Source: GCA-002712965 sp913048525
GTDB taxonomy: Bacteria; Chloroflexota; Dehalococcoidia; Lucifugimonadales; UBA826
Length of the DNA stretch: 64,000 nt
Direction of reading: 5' to 3'
NCBI GenBank assembly: GCA_913048525.1
Contig: CAJWWP010000005.1
Span: 6,461-70,460 of the forward strand
Every line of letters begins with the position of its first letter. The stretch's first letter is position 1. The notes beneath the pieces were generated by a model, which worked only from the letters and a program-made list of their open reading frames with translations, had not been told where the DNA came from and searched no databases. A program made the position numbers and the translations under genes. Below are positions 36,762-46,617 of the stretch, piece after piece.

Positions 36762-39700
36762 ATGTCCAAATTAACTTATCAGCTTGTCTCTGTTTGGCCG
36801 ATGATCTTGCGTCGTAGCGCGGCAAAGTGGAAGCTACTTTCTCCGGTTGTTTTAGGGGTCTTGTTTGCTTCGGTAGTAATGTCAGGGACTGTAGTTTTCT
36901 TTGACTCCCTCCGAGAGATTGCTCTAGATAAATCTCTTGAACGTGTGTCTGAAAAAGATGTTGATGTTCTACTGCAAGCGAATAGGGGCCCTACGAATAT
37001 TGATGAATATAGAAAGTTGGCCGATCGAGTAGAGCCCGTTATTGAAGAATTTATCTCTCCTTATGCAGTTTCGGTAACTAAAGCTGCTAAGTCAGCAACG
37101 TTTTTCCTGTCTAAACCTGGAAGTGAGGAAGAAGCTGGAATAGATGCTCGGCGTGCTTTCGTCTCTTATATGCCAAACTTATTAGAGAATGTGGTCATCA
37201 ATGAAGGTTCAGGAATGCCTGATCCGATTGAGGAGACTGACCCTGAGGGCGTTCCAATTTTCAGAGCCATAGTGCCGTCGGACGCAGCCAAAAATCTTAA
37301 TGTTTCGGTTGGATCTGTTATCTCCGTAATTCCCTATTGGGAAGACATCGTCCCGTTCATTCGTGTGATGATCGTCGGCACATTTGATCGATCTAATCCG
37401 GAAGATCCATATTGGCATGTAGTTGATAGCGTCTTTATGTCCCCCTATAAAGCTGGGACAGTTTCGGGATCTAATTTTGACACTTTACCGCTTTATGTGT
37501 CCGAATCTGATTTTATGGAAACACTGGGACCAACCTTCACTGAGATGGTTACTACGTATGCTTGGACGATTGATGTTGAAACGGAGAAATTGAATTCTTC
37601 TAATGCTTCAGATGCAAAAAAAAACATATTGTTTGCTCGGAGTATTCTTGAGTCAGAATTGAGCCGTTTTTCCTTAAAAACAGAACTGGACAAATCCCTT
37701 GCTGAATTTGACACCCGTCTTTTGTTCACAAAGCTCCAAATGTTCGTAGTCCTCATAATGATTGTTCTAGTGATTCTCTACTATGTCGTTACTTTATCTT
37801 CACTTGTAATGGAACAGCATAAATTGGAGATATCCCAACTTAGCGGTAGAGGGGCAACGCGATCGCAGATACTCTCAGTATTCGCGTTGGAGGGACTAAC
37901 GATATCAGTACTTACGTCTTTGTTGGCTCCATTAATTGCTGCTGGCGCTGTGAGTATTCTTGGATACACACCTGCGTTCTCTGATCTTACCGAGGGGGGA
38001 TTATTACCCGTCAGAATTACGGGCACTTCATATCTCATGAGTGGTCTGGGCGGGGGGTTAAGTTTTTTTGCTCTCTTGATTCCCGCAATACAGGCATCCA
38101 AATTATCTGTTTCAGCAGAGAGATCACTTTCAAACAGACCTGGAAAGAGGTCAGTTGTCCAAAGGTACTATCTCGATGTTGGCCTCTTATTGATCGGATT
38201 ATTACTGTTCAAGCAACTTTCTGAACAGGGTTCACTGGCCGCTCGAGGGCTATTAGGGGATGTTGTAGTTAACCAGATGATGCTTGCGGTGCCCGCAGTG
38301 ATATTGATAGGTGCTTCAATGGTGGTTCTACGGCTATTTCCGTTATCAATGGGTCTCATCAGCAGGATTTTTGCTTCAAGGTTACCAGTAGGAATCGTGC
38401 TAGCTATATGGAATATGTCACGCAATCCAGTTAATTATGCCCGATTAGTTCTTTTGCTTATGCTGATGACTGGTCTAGGTATATTTGCTGCCAGCTTTGG
38501 AGGGACTTTAGATAGGAGTTTTCAAGATAGAGAACTGTATAAAGTAGGGACTGATATTAGAATACCTTCTGTTCGCATCAACTCTGTAGGCCTAAGTAGA
38601 TCCGTTACGGAAGCCTATCAGATTTCTGATGGCGTTAAGGTAGTCAGTCCTGCCTTGAGGTCTACTGGGTTAGATTTAACACGCGGGCTTTTGGGAGATT
38701 CTTTTTCTGTTCTGGGGATAGAGCCTCAGTCGTTTAGGGATATTGCGGTATATCGGCCAGATTATTCAACAACTGATCTATCTGGGCTGATGTCAAAGAT
38801 ACAGCATGATACCCAACCGGAAGGATTGGTAATTCCTGAGAATGCGCGATCTTTAGGATTACTGGTTAAGTCCAATATATCCTCGGCGACAGTAGCTCTT
38901 GCAGCTCGTTTACGTGATGCTAATGGGCGGTTTTTTTCATATGAGCTTGGAACTTTGGATTCTGGTGACTGGAATTTAAAAGAGGTGCAACTATTTGGTG
39001 GCCGCAGGCCTTGGAGACAACTCTATCCAGCTAAACCCTTATCTCTTATGTCCATAAGTGTGTTGGAAACTAGTTCCACAGGCACTCTCACACCTGGAAC
39101 GCTTCTCATAGATAGTATCCAATTCAGATCATCCCAATACGGGGAAATGCAGACCCTTGAATCTTTCGGGGATATAGAAAGCTGGCATTTATTAAAAAAC
39201 GTTCCTGATGCGGATAAAGATCGTATGGAATTGTCTATGGTTAGTAGTAATGGGGATGGGTCACTTCTGTTCGCCTGGGGATCGGGTAACGCAATGGTTG
39301 GTAGAGGAATTTATTCAGGAGCATTATCTAAGCCTCTTCCTGCCCTGGCTTCCCAGTCTTTTCTCGATCAATATGGTCATTCTCTGAAAGACGAAGTTGT
39401 TATTTCTGTAGGTGGCCAACGTATAACAGTCTTGCTGGCTGACAAGTTTGATTATTTCCCGACCCTAAATACGGTAGATGAAGGGTTTCTAGTCATGAGC
39501 TTACATCCTCTGCTCACCGCTACTAATTCAGGGGCTTTGCTAGGTGGAACGAGCATCAATGAAATATGGATTTCAGTCGATGACTCTGTCGATGAGAACG
39601 GATGGATGGATATTGTTGAGTCTCTTGAAATAGACGCTCCCTTTCCCCACGGAGGAATCTTAGATGCTCGTGAGGTTTTAGCTGAATCTTCAGAAGATCC

Positions 39701-40139
39701 GTTGGTAAGGGCAGGTTGGCGTGCTCTTTTGATGATCGCCTTTGGATCAGTTTTTTTGCTTACTACTATCGGGTTCATTTCACATTCGTACTTGTCGTAC
39801 AGGGAGCGAGAGACCCAGTTTGCTTTGCTCAGAACAATTGGGTTATCTAGGAATCAGCTGATGTTGCTGACTTGGGTAGAGCACGCTTCAATAATTGTAG
39901 TTGGAATGTTGATAGGAACTTGGATGGGCGGAAGATTGGGAATGGCAATCATGCCATTTCTAGGAAGTGATGAAGTGGGGACAGAACTGTTGCCACCGTT
40001 AGTAATGAACGTTGACTGGAGTAGTTTGGTCGGCATTTATATTGCTATGGGTATTGTTTTTAGCGTCGCTACAGTTATAGTGACTATGTCTGCTAGAAAG
40101 GTATCGCTAAACCGGTTGCTGAGGCTGGGCGAAAAATAA
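36762..40139 (+). CDS. Large FtsX-like ABC permease, paralogue of the preceding gene
   Basis: A 1,125-residue protein with the same layout as its neighbour: an N-terminal helix, a soluble domain, the FtsX core with ISQLSGRGATRSQI, a WNMSRNPVNYARL junction (compare WKMSRNPLQYSGL in the first), a jelly-roll-like insert ending GTLLIDSIQF, and a C-terminal FtsX domain with LLRTIGLSRNQL. The pair probably forms a heterodimer that needs a separate MacB/LolD-type ATPase. Substrate unknown; lipoprotein or cell-envelope transport is a guess from the family. The 7-bp spacing shows that it is an operon. Confidence 0.8.
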   Translation: MSKLTYQLVSVWPMILRRSAAKWKLLSPVVLGVLFASVVMSGTVVFFDSLREIALDKSLERVSEKDVDVLLQANRGPTNIDEYRKLADRVEPVIEEFISPYAVSVTKAAKSATFFLSKPGSEEEAGIDARRAFVSYMPNLLENVVINEGSGMPDPIEETDPEGVPIFRAIVPSDAAKNLNVSVGSVISVIPYWEDIVPFIRVMIVGTFDRSNPEDPYWHVVDSVFMSPYKAGTVSGSNFDTLPLYVSESDFMETLGPTFTEMVTTYAWTIDVETEKLNSSNASDAKKNILFARSILESELSRFSLKTELDKSLAEFDTRLLFTKLQMFVVLIMIVLVILYYVVTLSSLVMEQHKLEISQLSGRGATRSQILSVFALEGLTISVLTSLLAPLIAAGAVSILGYTPAFSDLTEGGLLPVRITGTSYLMSGLGGGLSFFALLIPAIQASKLSVSAERSLSNRPGKRSVVQRYYLDVGLLLIGLLLFKQLSEQGSLAARGLLGDVVVNQMMLAVPAVILIGASMVVLRLFPLSMGLISRIFASRLPVGIVLAIWNMSRNPVNYARLVLLLMLMTGLGIFAASFGGTLDRSFQDRELYKVGTDIRIPSVRINSVGLSRSVTEAYQISDGVKVVSPALRSTGLDLTRGLLGDSFSVLGIEPQSFRDIAVYRPDYSTTDLSGLMSKIQHDTQPEGLVIPENARSLGLLVKSNISSATVALAARLRDANGRFFSYELGTLDSGDWNLKEVQLFGGRRPWRQLYPAKPLSLMSISVLETSSTGTLTPGTLLIDSIQFRSSQYGEMQTLESFGDIESWHLLKNVPDADKDRMELSMVSSNGDGSLLFAWGSGNAMVGRGIYSGALSKPLPALASQSFLDQYGHSLKDEVVISVGGQRITVLLADKFDYFPTLNTVDEGFLVMSLHPLLTATNSGALLGGTSINEIWISVDDSVDENGWMDIVESLEIDAPFPHGGILDAREVLAESSEDPLVRAGWRALLMIAFGSVFLLTTIGFISHSYLSYRERETQFALLRTIGLSRNQLMLLTWVEHASIIVVGMLIGTWMGGRLGMAIMPFLGSDEVGTELLPPLVMNVDWSSLVGIYIAMGIVFSVATVIVTMSARKVSLNRLLRLGEK

Positions 40140-40144
40140 TTTAG

Positions 40145-41077
40145 TTAATTCCCTAAAATCGAACCATCTAAATTTGGAGTAAATGAAGCGAAATCAGAGG
40201 CATTTGTAGGGAGTTTTCCCTCTAATTGGATGGTCAACAAAGAAATTGATCCTTTTGCCGTGCCAACTCTGACTCCGTTGTTAGTTTTCACCTTCCCGGG
40301 ATCCAAATGTTCCTGGTCTTTATCATCCACAGTGGCATCGAGAATTTTCAAGCGTTGCCCATTAAACTTTGTGAATGTACCCGGCCATGGATGGAAGGCT
40401 TTTATAGCCCTGTAGATTTGCTCAGACGACTGCTTCCAGTCAATTTCTCCGTCTTGTCTTTTGAGTCTTTCAGTCAGTGTTGCTTTTGAGTCATTTTGAG
40501 GAATTGGCTCTATTCCGCTAGTTTGCATTTCATCTAGGGTTTCAACTAATAGATTGGAGCCCGAGATGAATAATCTTTCCGTTAAAGTATCGCATTTCTC
40601 ATCTTTCCCAATTTTTACGGATTTCTGCTTTAGGATAGGACCTGTATCCATTCCTTCATCTATTTTCATTATGGTCACGCCCGTTTCCTTGGAACCCTGA
40701 AGAATTGCCGTTGCCACCGGTGAGGCCCCTCTGTACTCTGGTAATAATGAAGGGTGCAAGTTAATAATTCCTAGTGGAAATTTATCAATCACAAAACTCG
40801 GAAGCATAATTCCATATGCTGCTACTATGGCCGCATCTGCTTTGAAAGAGAGCATTTGTTCCAGGGAAAAATCCTTGTCAGAAATCCTCTGGGTCTCGAC
40901 TGTTTGGAGACCAAGGTCGGTCGAGTGAATTTTAACGGGAGTAGGTGTGAGTTTTCTTCCTCTACCCGCGGGCTTGTCTGGCTGAGTATAGACAGCGGCT
41001 ATTTCGTGCCCACAGTCAAGTAACTTATCTAGAACAGGTATGGCGTATCGAGGGGTCCCCATGAATATGAGTCGCAA
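40145..41077 (-). CDS. fmt: Methionyl-tRNA formyltransferase
   Basis: A 310-residue enzyme that formylates the initiator Met-tRNA using 10-formyl-tetrahydrofolate. The opening LRLIFMGTP, the formyl-transfer motif HPSLLPEYRGASP, and the DEGMDTG loop are clear, and the C-terminal OB domain is present. The frame opens at 41140, but a TTG at 41077 is preceded at nine bases by a full GAGGAG and gives the family-typical N-terminus. The gene stands alone, without def, and is divergent from the MMPL exporter. Confidence 0.9.
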   Translation of the reverse strand: MRLIFMGTPRYAIPVLDKLLDCGHEIAAVYTQPDKPAGRGRKLTPTPVKIHSTDLGLQTVETQRISDKDFSLEQMLSFKADAAIVAAYGIMLPSFVIDKFPLGIINLHPSLLPEYRGASPVATAILQGSKETGVTIMKIDEGMDTGPILKQKSVKIGKDEKCDTLTERLFISGSNLLVETLDEMQTSGIEPIPQNDSKATLTERLKRQDGEIDWKQSSEQIYRAIKAFHPWPGTFTKFNGQRLKILDATVDDKDQEHLDPGKVKTNNGVRVGTAKGSISLLTIQLEGKLPTNASDFASFTPNLDGSILGN

Positions 41078-41086
41078 GTTTTGTAA

Positions 41087-41092
41087 CTCCTC
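41087..41092 (-). promoter_or_regulatory. Ribosome-binding site fixing the TTG start of fmt
   Basis: GAGGAG on the minus strand, nine bases before the TTG at 41077. It overrides the ATG at 41140, which would add 21 residues not found in the family. Confidence 0.7.
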
Positions 41093-41168
41093 AGGATGAA
41101 CAACTTGGGTGTTTACTAGGGGATATTCACTATAGGACAATTGCTAGTAGTTAGATACTACTCCAACA

Positions 41169-44018
41169 ATGCTTCACATGGGGATTTCGAAACTCATGAA
41201 TTATCGCAACTGGAAAAATAAATTTGCAACATACGTTGCGGATCACTCTATTCTGGTTATCGTCACGATCATAGCGATAACCATTCTATTGTTATATCCG
41301 ATGATACGTATGGAGCCTACTCAGCAAGCATCACCCAATCCCCCGGGCCAAGTGTATGACATGCAGGCTGATATAGATGACAAATTTCCGACTCCTCTTC
41401 ATTTCGCTTCTTACGTTTTGGAGCCCAAAAATGGAGATGTCATTACAGCTGATGTATTAAGGGAATTTGCCGGTAACCGGGATCGCGTCATCGATCTGGA
41501 TAAAAAAGGAGAGCTTGCCGCGGGAACCCTCGATAAACAACAGTATCTATTTACATATTTTAATAACGACTACGGATTAGACATTACTGGGATACGTTCT
41601 ATCTTGGAGCCAATTGAAGCTTCTCTGGCTATGGCAGGAACAAATCTGGATGATTCGACTGATCATGACATAAAAATGGCAGTTGCAAGAATAGTCGCCA
41701 ATCCAGATACACGGTCATTTATCGATATGCTATCTACAAACGCCACTTTTGAAACCAAAAAAGTAGATGGAGTTGATGTGGAGTGGTGGTCCTCTCCGGC
41801 TACTATTTTTAACCTTATGGCCGACAATGAGAAGCTTGGAGGAGCAGGATTAGAGATCGGATTAGGGGGCGGGCCAGATGTAATTAATAAAGAGCATCTA
41901 AATCGTAGGGTCGCATCAGTGATGAAAGGCGATTCTAAAACTTATGAGATGTGGGGAGTGGCCATCGATCCAAATCTTGAGTCTTCTGAAGAAGGTCAAA
42001 CCGCAGGACTTTTTATTACATTCACGATTATAGGGGCAGTGTTGGTTGTTGGGATGAGCCTGAAATCGTATTGGGCTACTGCGATTACCGGAATAGGTTT
42101 GGGATTACTTATGGTATGGCTGAAGGGTATATCAGCTATTGTTGGTCTCAAGACGGGTTTGGTAATAGACTTGGTAGTTCCTGTCGGGATGATTTCTTTG
42201 GGCGTTGACTTCGTGGTCCATGCTGTTCGCCGATATCGTGAGGAGATTAACGAGGGTTATGCTCCGAGACGGGCTCTAAAAATCGGTCTGGCTGGTGTAT
42301 TGGCTGCATTATTACTTGCGATGGCAAGCGACAGTATTGCTTTTCTATCCAATCTGACGTCTAGCATTGAAGCCGTAATTCATTTTGGAAGTGCCGCCGC
42401 AATAGCGGTTTTTTCCTCTTTTATCATCCTAGGTGTCGTTGCGCCAGTCACGACTATGAAAATTGATGAGCTCATCAACAAATCCAATAAATTCTATACT
42501 GGTTGGAAATTCATGTCCTTGAGGACCATAGGTTCTATTTCCGTGGCGGGTGCTTCTGGCGGTACTGTGATAGTTATGTTAGCTGTAGATAAAACCTACG
42601 GGGTATTGATGTTGGCCATATCCGCTATTTTTTTCCTGGTTATTCCCGCTATTTGGCTTATCAGAGCAGGCAAGAATACCAAGGACATTTCCGAATCCCA
42701 TATGGATGATCAGTTAGTTGGAAATGTTACGAATTCTGTTGCCATGCGCGTAGTTGAAAAGATTGTAACTTTGTCAGGGTCTCATATTTTGGTTGTTTTG
42801 CTGTCTGCCACTGCGTTAACTATTCTGGCGGGAGTTTTTGCAATTAGGCTAGAGCCAACTTTTGATGTGAAGGATTTTTTTGATTCCAAGTCCGAATTTG
42901 TTATTGGCCTGGACAAGATTGACAAACATCTCGGTGATACTGGAGGAGAGCCCGGAGTCGTCTACGTTCGAGGTGATTTAATGGATCCTATGGCCGTTGT
43001 CGCCATATCTGAATTTGTAGAGTCACTCAGGATGGTTGATCAGGTGGCAGAGACGGCAAGTGGAGAAGTGATAATTGGTCTAGATGTACTCAATACGTCG
43101 AGATTTATTGTAAACAACCCCACTGCCAGAGACGCTATTGAGTCTGCTACTGGTGTGACTATTACAGATATGGATCTCAATGGTATTCCCGACACGAGAG
43201 CACAGATGGAGGCTGCTTTTAGATACTCTTTGGAAAAAGGAGTGATTGGTGAGCAGGATGTACTGGTTCTTCGGCCGGATCAGGTAAGGGGAGCAATCTA
43301 TTTATCAAAATTGATGGATACTTCTAAAACTAAGGAAGACTTGACAACAGTAACATTCATGATCCCTGGAACTCGGGACCAGTCCATCGTCTCAGAAACA
43401 GCAGATAAATTGAGACCCCTTTTATCAAAGCTTGAATCTCATCCATCCATAGACCATGCTGGTTTAACAGGGTCTCCTTTTACTAGGGAAGAACAGTTAT
43501 CAGCGTCGACACGCACTCTCTACACTTCTCTTCCTGTAGCTATTGCCGCTGCTACAATCTTGCTTTTAGTTACCATGAGATCAGTAAAATATGCGGTTGT
43601 TACAGTGATACCGATAGGGCTGGTTGTTGCTTGGCTCTATGGGATTATGTCAGTAGCGGGATTTGCCTTAAATTTTGTTACTGCGATGATTGGGGCGATC
43701 TCTATAGGAGTGGGGATAGATTATTCTATACACATGACAGAACGGTTCAGGGAAGAACTGGGGCGAAATGCGTGTCGGATTCAGGCTCTAACGAGGGCTG
43801 CTAGAGGCACGGGAGTCGCGCTGGTAGCCTCCGCTGCATCTAGCGTGGTGGGATTTACGATTATGGGATTCGCCCCTATGCCTATGTTTGCCTCGTACGG
43901 TCAGCTAACGGCGGTAATGATAACTCTTGCGCTTTTGGCATCTTTAATCGTCCTACCTAGTTTGCTGATGCTGGTAACTAGAGAGCCTGAAAGTGTATCT
44001 GAAAATGTCGTCAATTAA
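41169..44018 (+). CDS. MMPL/RND-superfamily transporter
   Basis: A 949-residue exporter-like protein with the RND plan: one helix near residues 33-50, a large soluble loop, five or six helices (about 280-500), then a repeat of the whole arrangement. The conserved TM4-type segments appear as SLGVDFVVHAVRRYREE and SIGVGIDYSIHMTERFREE. Such proteins move lipids, hopanoids or hydrophobic compounds with proton energy. No adaptor or outer-membrane partner is adjacent, as expected for a monoderm-like or SAR202 envelope. GATACT nine bases before the ATG suggests a near-leaderless message; ATGs at 41178 and 41196 are alternatives. Confidence 0.83.
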   Translation: MLHMGISKLMNYRNWKNKFATYVADHSILVIVTIIAITILLLYPMIRMEPTQQASPNPPGQVYDMQADIDDKFPTPLHFASYVLEPKNGDVITADVLREFAGNRDRVIDLDKKGELAAGTLDKQQYLFTYFNNDYGLDITGIRSILEPIEASLAMAGTNLDDSTDHDIKMAVARIVANPDTRSFIDMLSTNATFETKKVDGVDVEWWSSPATIFNLMADNEKLGGAGLEIGLGGGPDVINKEHLNRRVASVMKGDSKTYEMWGVAIDPNLESSEEGQTAGLFITFTIIGAVLVVGMSLKSYWATAITGIGLGLLMVWLKGISAIVGLKTGLVIDLVVPVGMISLGVDFVVHAVRRYREEINEGYAPRRALKIGLAGVLAALLLAMASDSIAFLSNLTSSIEAVIHFGSAAAIAVFSSFIILGVVAPVTTMKIDELINKSNKFYTGWKFMSLRTIGSISVAGASGGTVIVMLAVDKTYGVLMLAISAIFFLVIPAIWLIRAGKNTKDISESHMDDQLVGNVTNSVAMRVVEKIVTLSGSHILVVLLSATALTILAGVFAIRLEPTFDVKDFFDSKSEFVIGLDKIDKHLGDTGGEPGVVYVRGDLMDPMAVVAISEFVESLRMVDQVAETASGEVIIGLDVLNTSRFIVNNPTARDAIESATGVTITDMDLNGIPDTRAQMEAAFRYSLEKGVIGEQDVLVLRPDQVRGAIYLSKLMDTSKTKEDLTTVTFMIPGTRDQSIVSETADKLRPLLSKLESHPSIDHAGLTGSPFTREEQLSASTRTLYTSLPVAIAAATILLLVTMRSVKYAVVTVIPIGLVVAWLYGIMSVAGFALNFVTAMIGAISIGVGIDYSIHMTERFREELGRNACRIQALTRAARGTGVALVASAASSVVGFTIMGFAPMPMFASYGQLTAVMITLALLASLIVLPSLLMLVTREPESVSENVVN

Positions 44019-46557
44019 GTACGACATAGGTTGCTCCATCTCCACCTAGCGAATCCCTTTCAGGACCAAAACTACTTACCAACGGATGGCTCATAAGGGT
44101 TTCCCTTATGCTGTTTCTGAGGGCGCCCGTTCCCTTGCCGTGTATCACTGTGACCTTGCTTAATCCATCTTTGACAGATGAATCAAGAAAAACTTCTAGC
44201 ATATCTAATGAGGGATCGGATCTGAGTCCTCGAACGTCTAAAACATCTTTGATAGGATCTAGGGAGCGTGGAGAAGTCCTGTTTACCTGAGCATCTAATA
44301 CGGAATTATGTGAATCTGTATTTGCCTCGGGTGGGACAGATGTTTTAAGAAGTTTGTCTGCTTCCACATTTAGCCGCATATTTCCAACTAATATTTCGGC
44401 GCTGTTGTTTTCAGGATCCAATCTTGTCAGTTTTCCGCTGAGAGAAAGTCCGGAGACGTGAACAAAATCTCCCGCCGATATCTGATCTATAATCTTTTTT
44501 TCTGAACTGGGTTTCGATATATCTATCTCTTCCAACCCGTTCCGGATCCTGTCTATCTCACTGTCCACTGACTGTGAAGATTCTCTGTCACCGTGCCTTG
44601 CCCATGATAAAGCTGATTCCGCTCGGGATAATAAATTTTGGATCTCAGAGAATCTAGATTCGGCTTTAGCTCTAACAGATTCTATAATTTTCTCTCGCCT
44701 CTCAATGAGGTATTCAATTTCCTGTTGTAGTTTGGCGCGAAGAGATTTTGTCTCAGAGAGATTTTTATTTGTTTCTAAGAGAACTTTAGATATTTGTTCA
44801 CGTTCATTGCTAATGTCTGACAACCATTCTCCCATCTGGATATATTGAGGAGATAATTTTTTTTCAGCCCTCTGTAAAATATTTTTAGGAAGTCCCAATC
44901 TGGATGCTACCGCCATGGCATAGCTGCGGCCCGGTATGCCAATTGAGATCTGATATGTGGGTTTCAGAGTTTCAGGATCAAGATGAAAGCTGGCGTTGCT
45001 CATATTAGGGTTAGACTCCGCAGTTGCGGCCACAGACCTGTGGTGTGTGGTAGCCACAGTAAATATTTTCTTTTCCCCAAGGTCTTCTAGGACGGCTGCT
45101 GCTATGGCTGCACCTTCATCTGGGTCTGTACTTGCACCAATCTCATCAAGAAGTACAAGAGATTGTTCAGTAGAGTGTGTAAGCATTTCGCTCAGTGATC
45201 TGATGTGTGAACTAAATGTTGATACCGAAGTCTCGATACTTTGCTGATCACCGATGTCAGCAAATATAGCGTCAAAAATTGGTAATGAACTGCCCGAATC
45301 GGCTGGTATGTGAATTCCGCATTGCTGCATCGCAGATAGCAACCCTACAGTTTTCAATGCTACGGTTTTACCACCTGTATTCGGACCAGTAATAACGAGA
45401 ATGTGCCAGCTCGGGCCAATCTCTAGATTTAGGGGTACCATGTCATTGCCAATCAGTGGGTGTTTCGCGTTATTCAGCCTTATTGCGATTCGTTCCGATT
45501 CCCATGAAGGCCTATCGGGGACCTGGTCCATATGTTGGCCAATGTTGTCCAGAATCGGGTCTGGCGCTCCGAGAGAATTGCTGTATCTTGCTTTGGCAAG
45601 TATGAAGTCTATCTCAGATACCATATCCGCTGTGTCCGAAATTTCTGTCGAAAGAGAGCCCACCTGTGCTGATAGGTCACGAAGTATACGGGCAACTTCT
45701 CTATCTTCCTCTAACGCTAGCTCTCTCCACGAATTGCATAGGTTTACTGTTGAGAAGGGCTCGATAAATAATGTCATACCTGTGTTCGAAGCGTCATGAA
45801 CCACCCCAGGAATTCTACTTCTCATATTGGATTTAACTTGAACGACCAGTCGATCCCCTCTAACCGAGATTACGTCGTCTTGAATCAACCCTTCCATCTC
45901 ACTTTCGCGGATGAGGTGTTGCAGGGTTGTTGTAACCCTAGTGTATGAATCTCTTACCTGTCGTCTGAGAATTCCTAGTGATGGGCTTGCTGTATCTTTT
46001 ACCAGACCATTTGGACTTACTGTAGTCGTGATCGAGTGGCTGAGGTACGACAGGTCTGACATGAGTTTTGCTCTGGAAGCAAGTAACACAGCTTCTTCGG
46101 AATGCTCGAGCAGACTTGATCTTAAATCCGTAAAAGTATCTATGGTTGACGCTATTTCAATAAGCTCTTGCCCAGACAAAATTCCTCCTAGGCTGGCTCT
46201 ACGAACATGATCTGAAATGTCTCGCAAATTTCCAAGTCCAAAATTTGAGACATTACTAAGGATGAATCTACCTTCGGATGTTTCTTTGATCAGGGTCTGA
46301 ACTATGGTTTCTTTGTAAGCTGGTTGCATTGAGGCAGCTTTGGATTTTGATTTGTAGAAAGTGGCATTGTCAGAAATATTTGACCTTACTGACTCAAAAT
46401 CAAGGAGGTTTAAGCTCCGATCTCTCAGATATTCGTATTGATATTCGTTTCTTGTTTTTTTGATCACAGTTGACAAACCAATTTCTGTTTTTAGGTACTG
46501 AACAAACTCTACTAGATAAAACTCCACGTAATTAACAATATTAGCAGCTGGCACCAA
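44011..46557 (-). CDS. mutS2: MutS2-family ATPase/endonuclease
   Basis: About 848 residues. The MutS-type ATPase core has Walker A GPNTGGKT followed by VALKTVGLL, Walker B LVLLDEIGASTDPDEG, and the TTHH signature. A long coiled coil follows, then a KOW-like piece, and the C-terminal Smr domain with LDVRGLRSDPSLD and the IHGKGTGAL motif. MutS2 suppresses recombination and, as shown in Bacillus, rescues collided ribosomes through its Smr and KOW parts; it is not a mismatch-repair MutS. The first about 45 residues are unusual and the start (TTG 46557 or GTG 46554) is uncertain. The 3' end overlaps the MMPL gene by 8 bp. Confidence 0.88.
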   Translation of the reverse strand: MVPAANIVNYVEFYLVEFVQYLKTEIGLSTVIKKTRNEYQYEYLRDRSLNLLDFESVRSNISDNATFYKSKSKAASMQPAYKETIVQTLIKETSEGRFILSNVSNFGLGNLRDISDHVRRASLGGILSGQELIEIASTIDTFTDLRSSLLEHSEEAVLLASRAKLMSDLSYLSHSITTTVSPNGLVKDTASPSLGILRRQVRDSYTRVTTTLQHLIRESEMEGLIQDDVISVRGDRLVVQVKSNMRSRIPGVVHDASNTGMTLFIEPFSTVNLCNSWRELALEEDREVARILRDLSAQVGSLSTEISDTADMVSEIDFILAKARYSNSLGAPDPILDNIGQHMDQVPDRPSWESERIAIRLNNAKHPLIGNDMVPLNLEIGPSWHILVITGPNTGGKTVALKTVGLLSAMQQCGIHIPADSGSSLPIFDAIFADIGDQQSIETSVSTFSSHIRSLSEMLTHSTEQSLVLLDEIGASTDPDEGAAIAAAVLEDLGEKKIFTVATTHHRSVAATAESNPNMSNASFHLDPETLKPTYQISIGIPGRSYAMAVASRLGLPKNILQRAEKKLSPQYIQMGEWLSDISNEREQISKVLLETNKNLSETKSLRAKLQQEIEYLIERREKIIESVRAKAESRFSEIQNLLSRAESALSWARHGDRESSQSVDSEIDRIRNGLEEIDISKPSSEKKIIDQISAGDFVHVSGLSLSGKLTRLDPENNSAEILVGNMRLNVEADKLLKTSVPPEANTDSHNSVLDAQVNRTSPRSLDPIKDVLDVRGLRSDPSLDMLEVFLDSSVKDGLSKVTVIHGKGTGALRNSIRETLMSHPLVSSFGPERDSLGGDGATYVVLN

Positions 46558-46602
46558 ATCAAATAAGTTGAATATGAGACGTTTTAAAAAGTGTCATCAA
46601 TG

Positions 46603-46608
46603 TATAAT
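46603..46608 (+). promoter_or_regulatory. -10 element of thrB
   Basis: A consensus TATAAT lies nine bases before the ATG at 46618, the same spacing as at imuB. No ribosome-binding site is seen, so the message may be near-leaderless. The -35 is weak. Confidence 0.45.
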
Positions 46609-46617
46609 TTCAGAATA

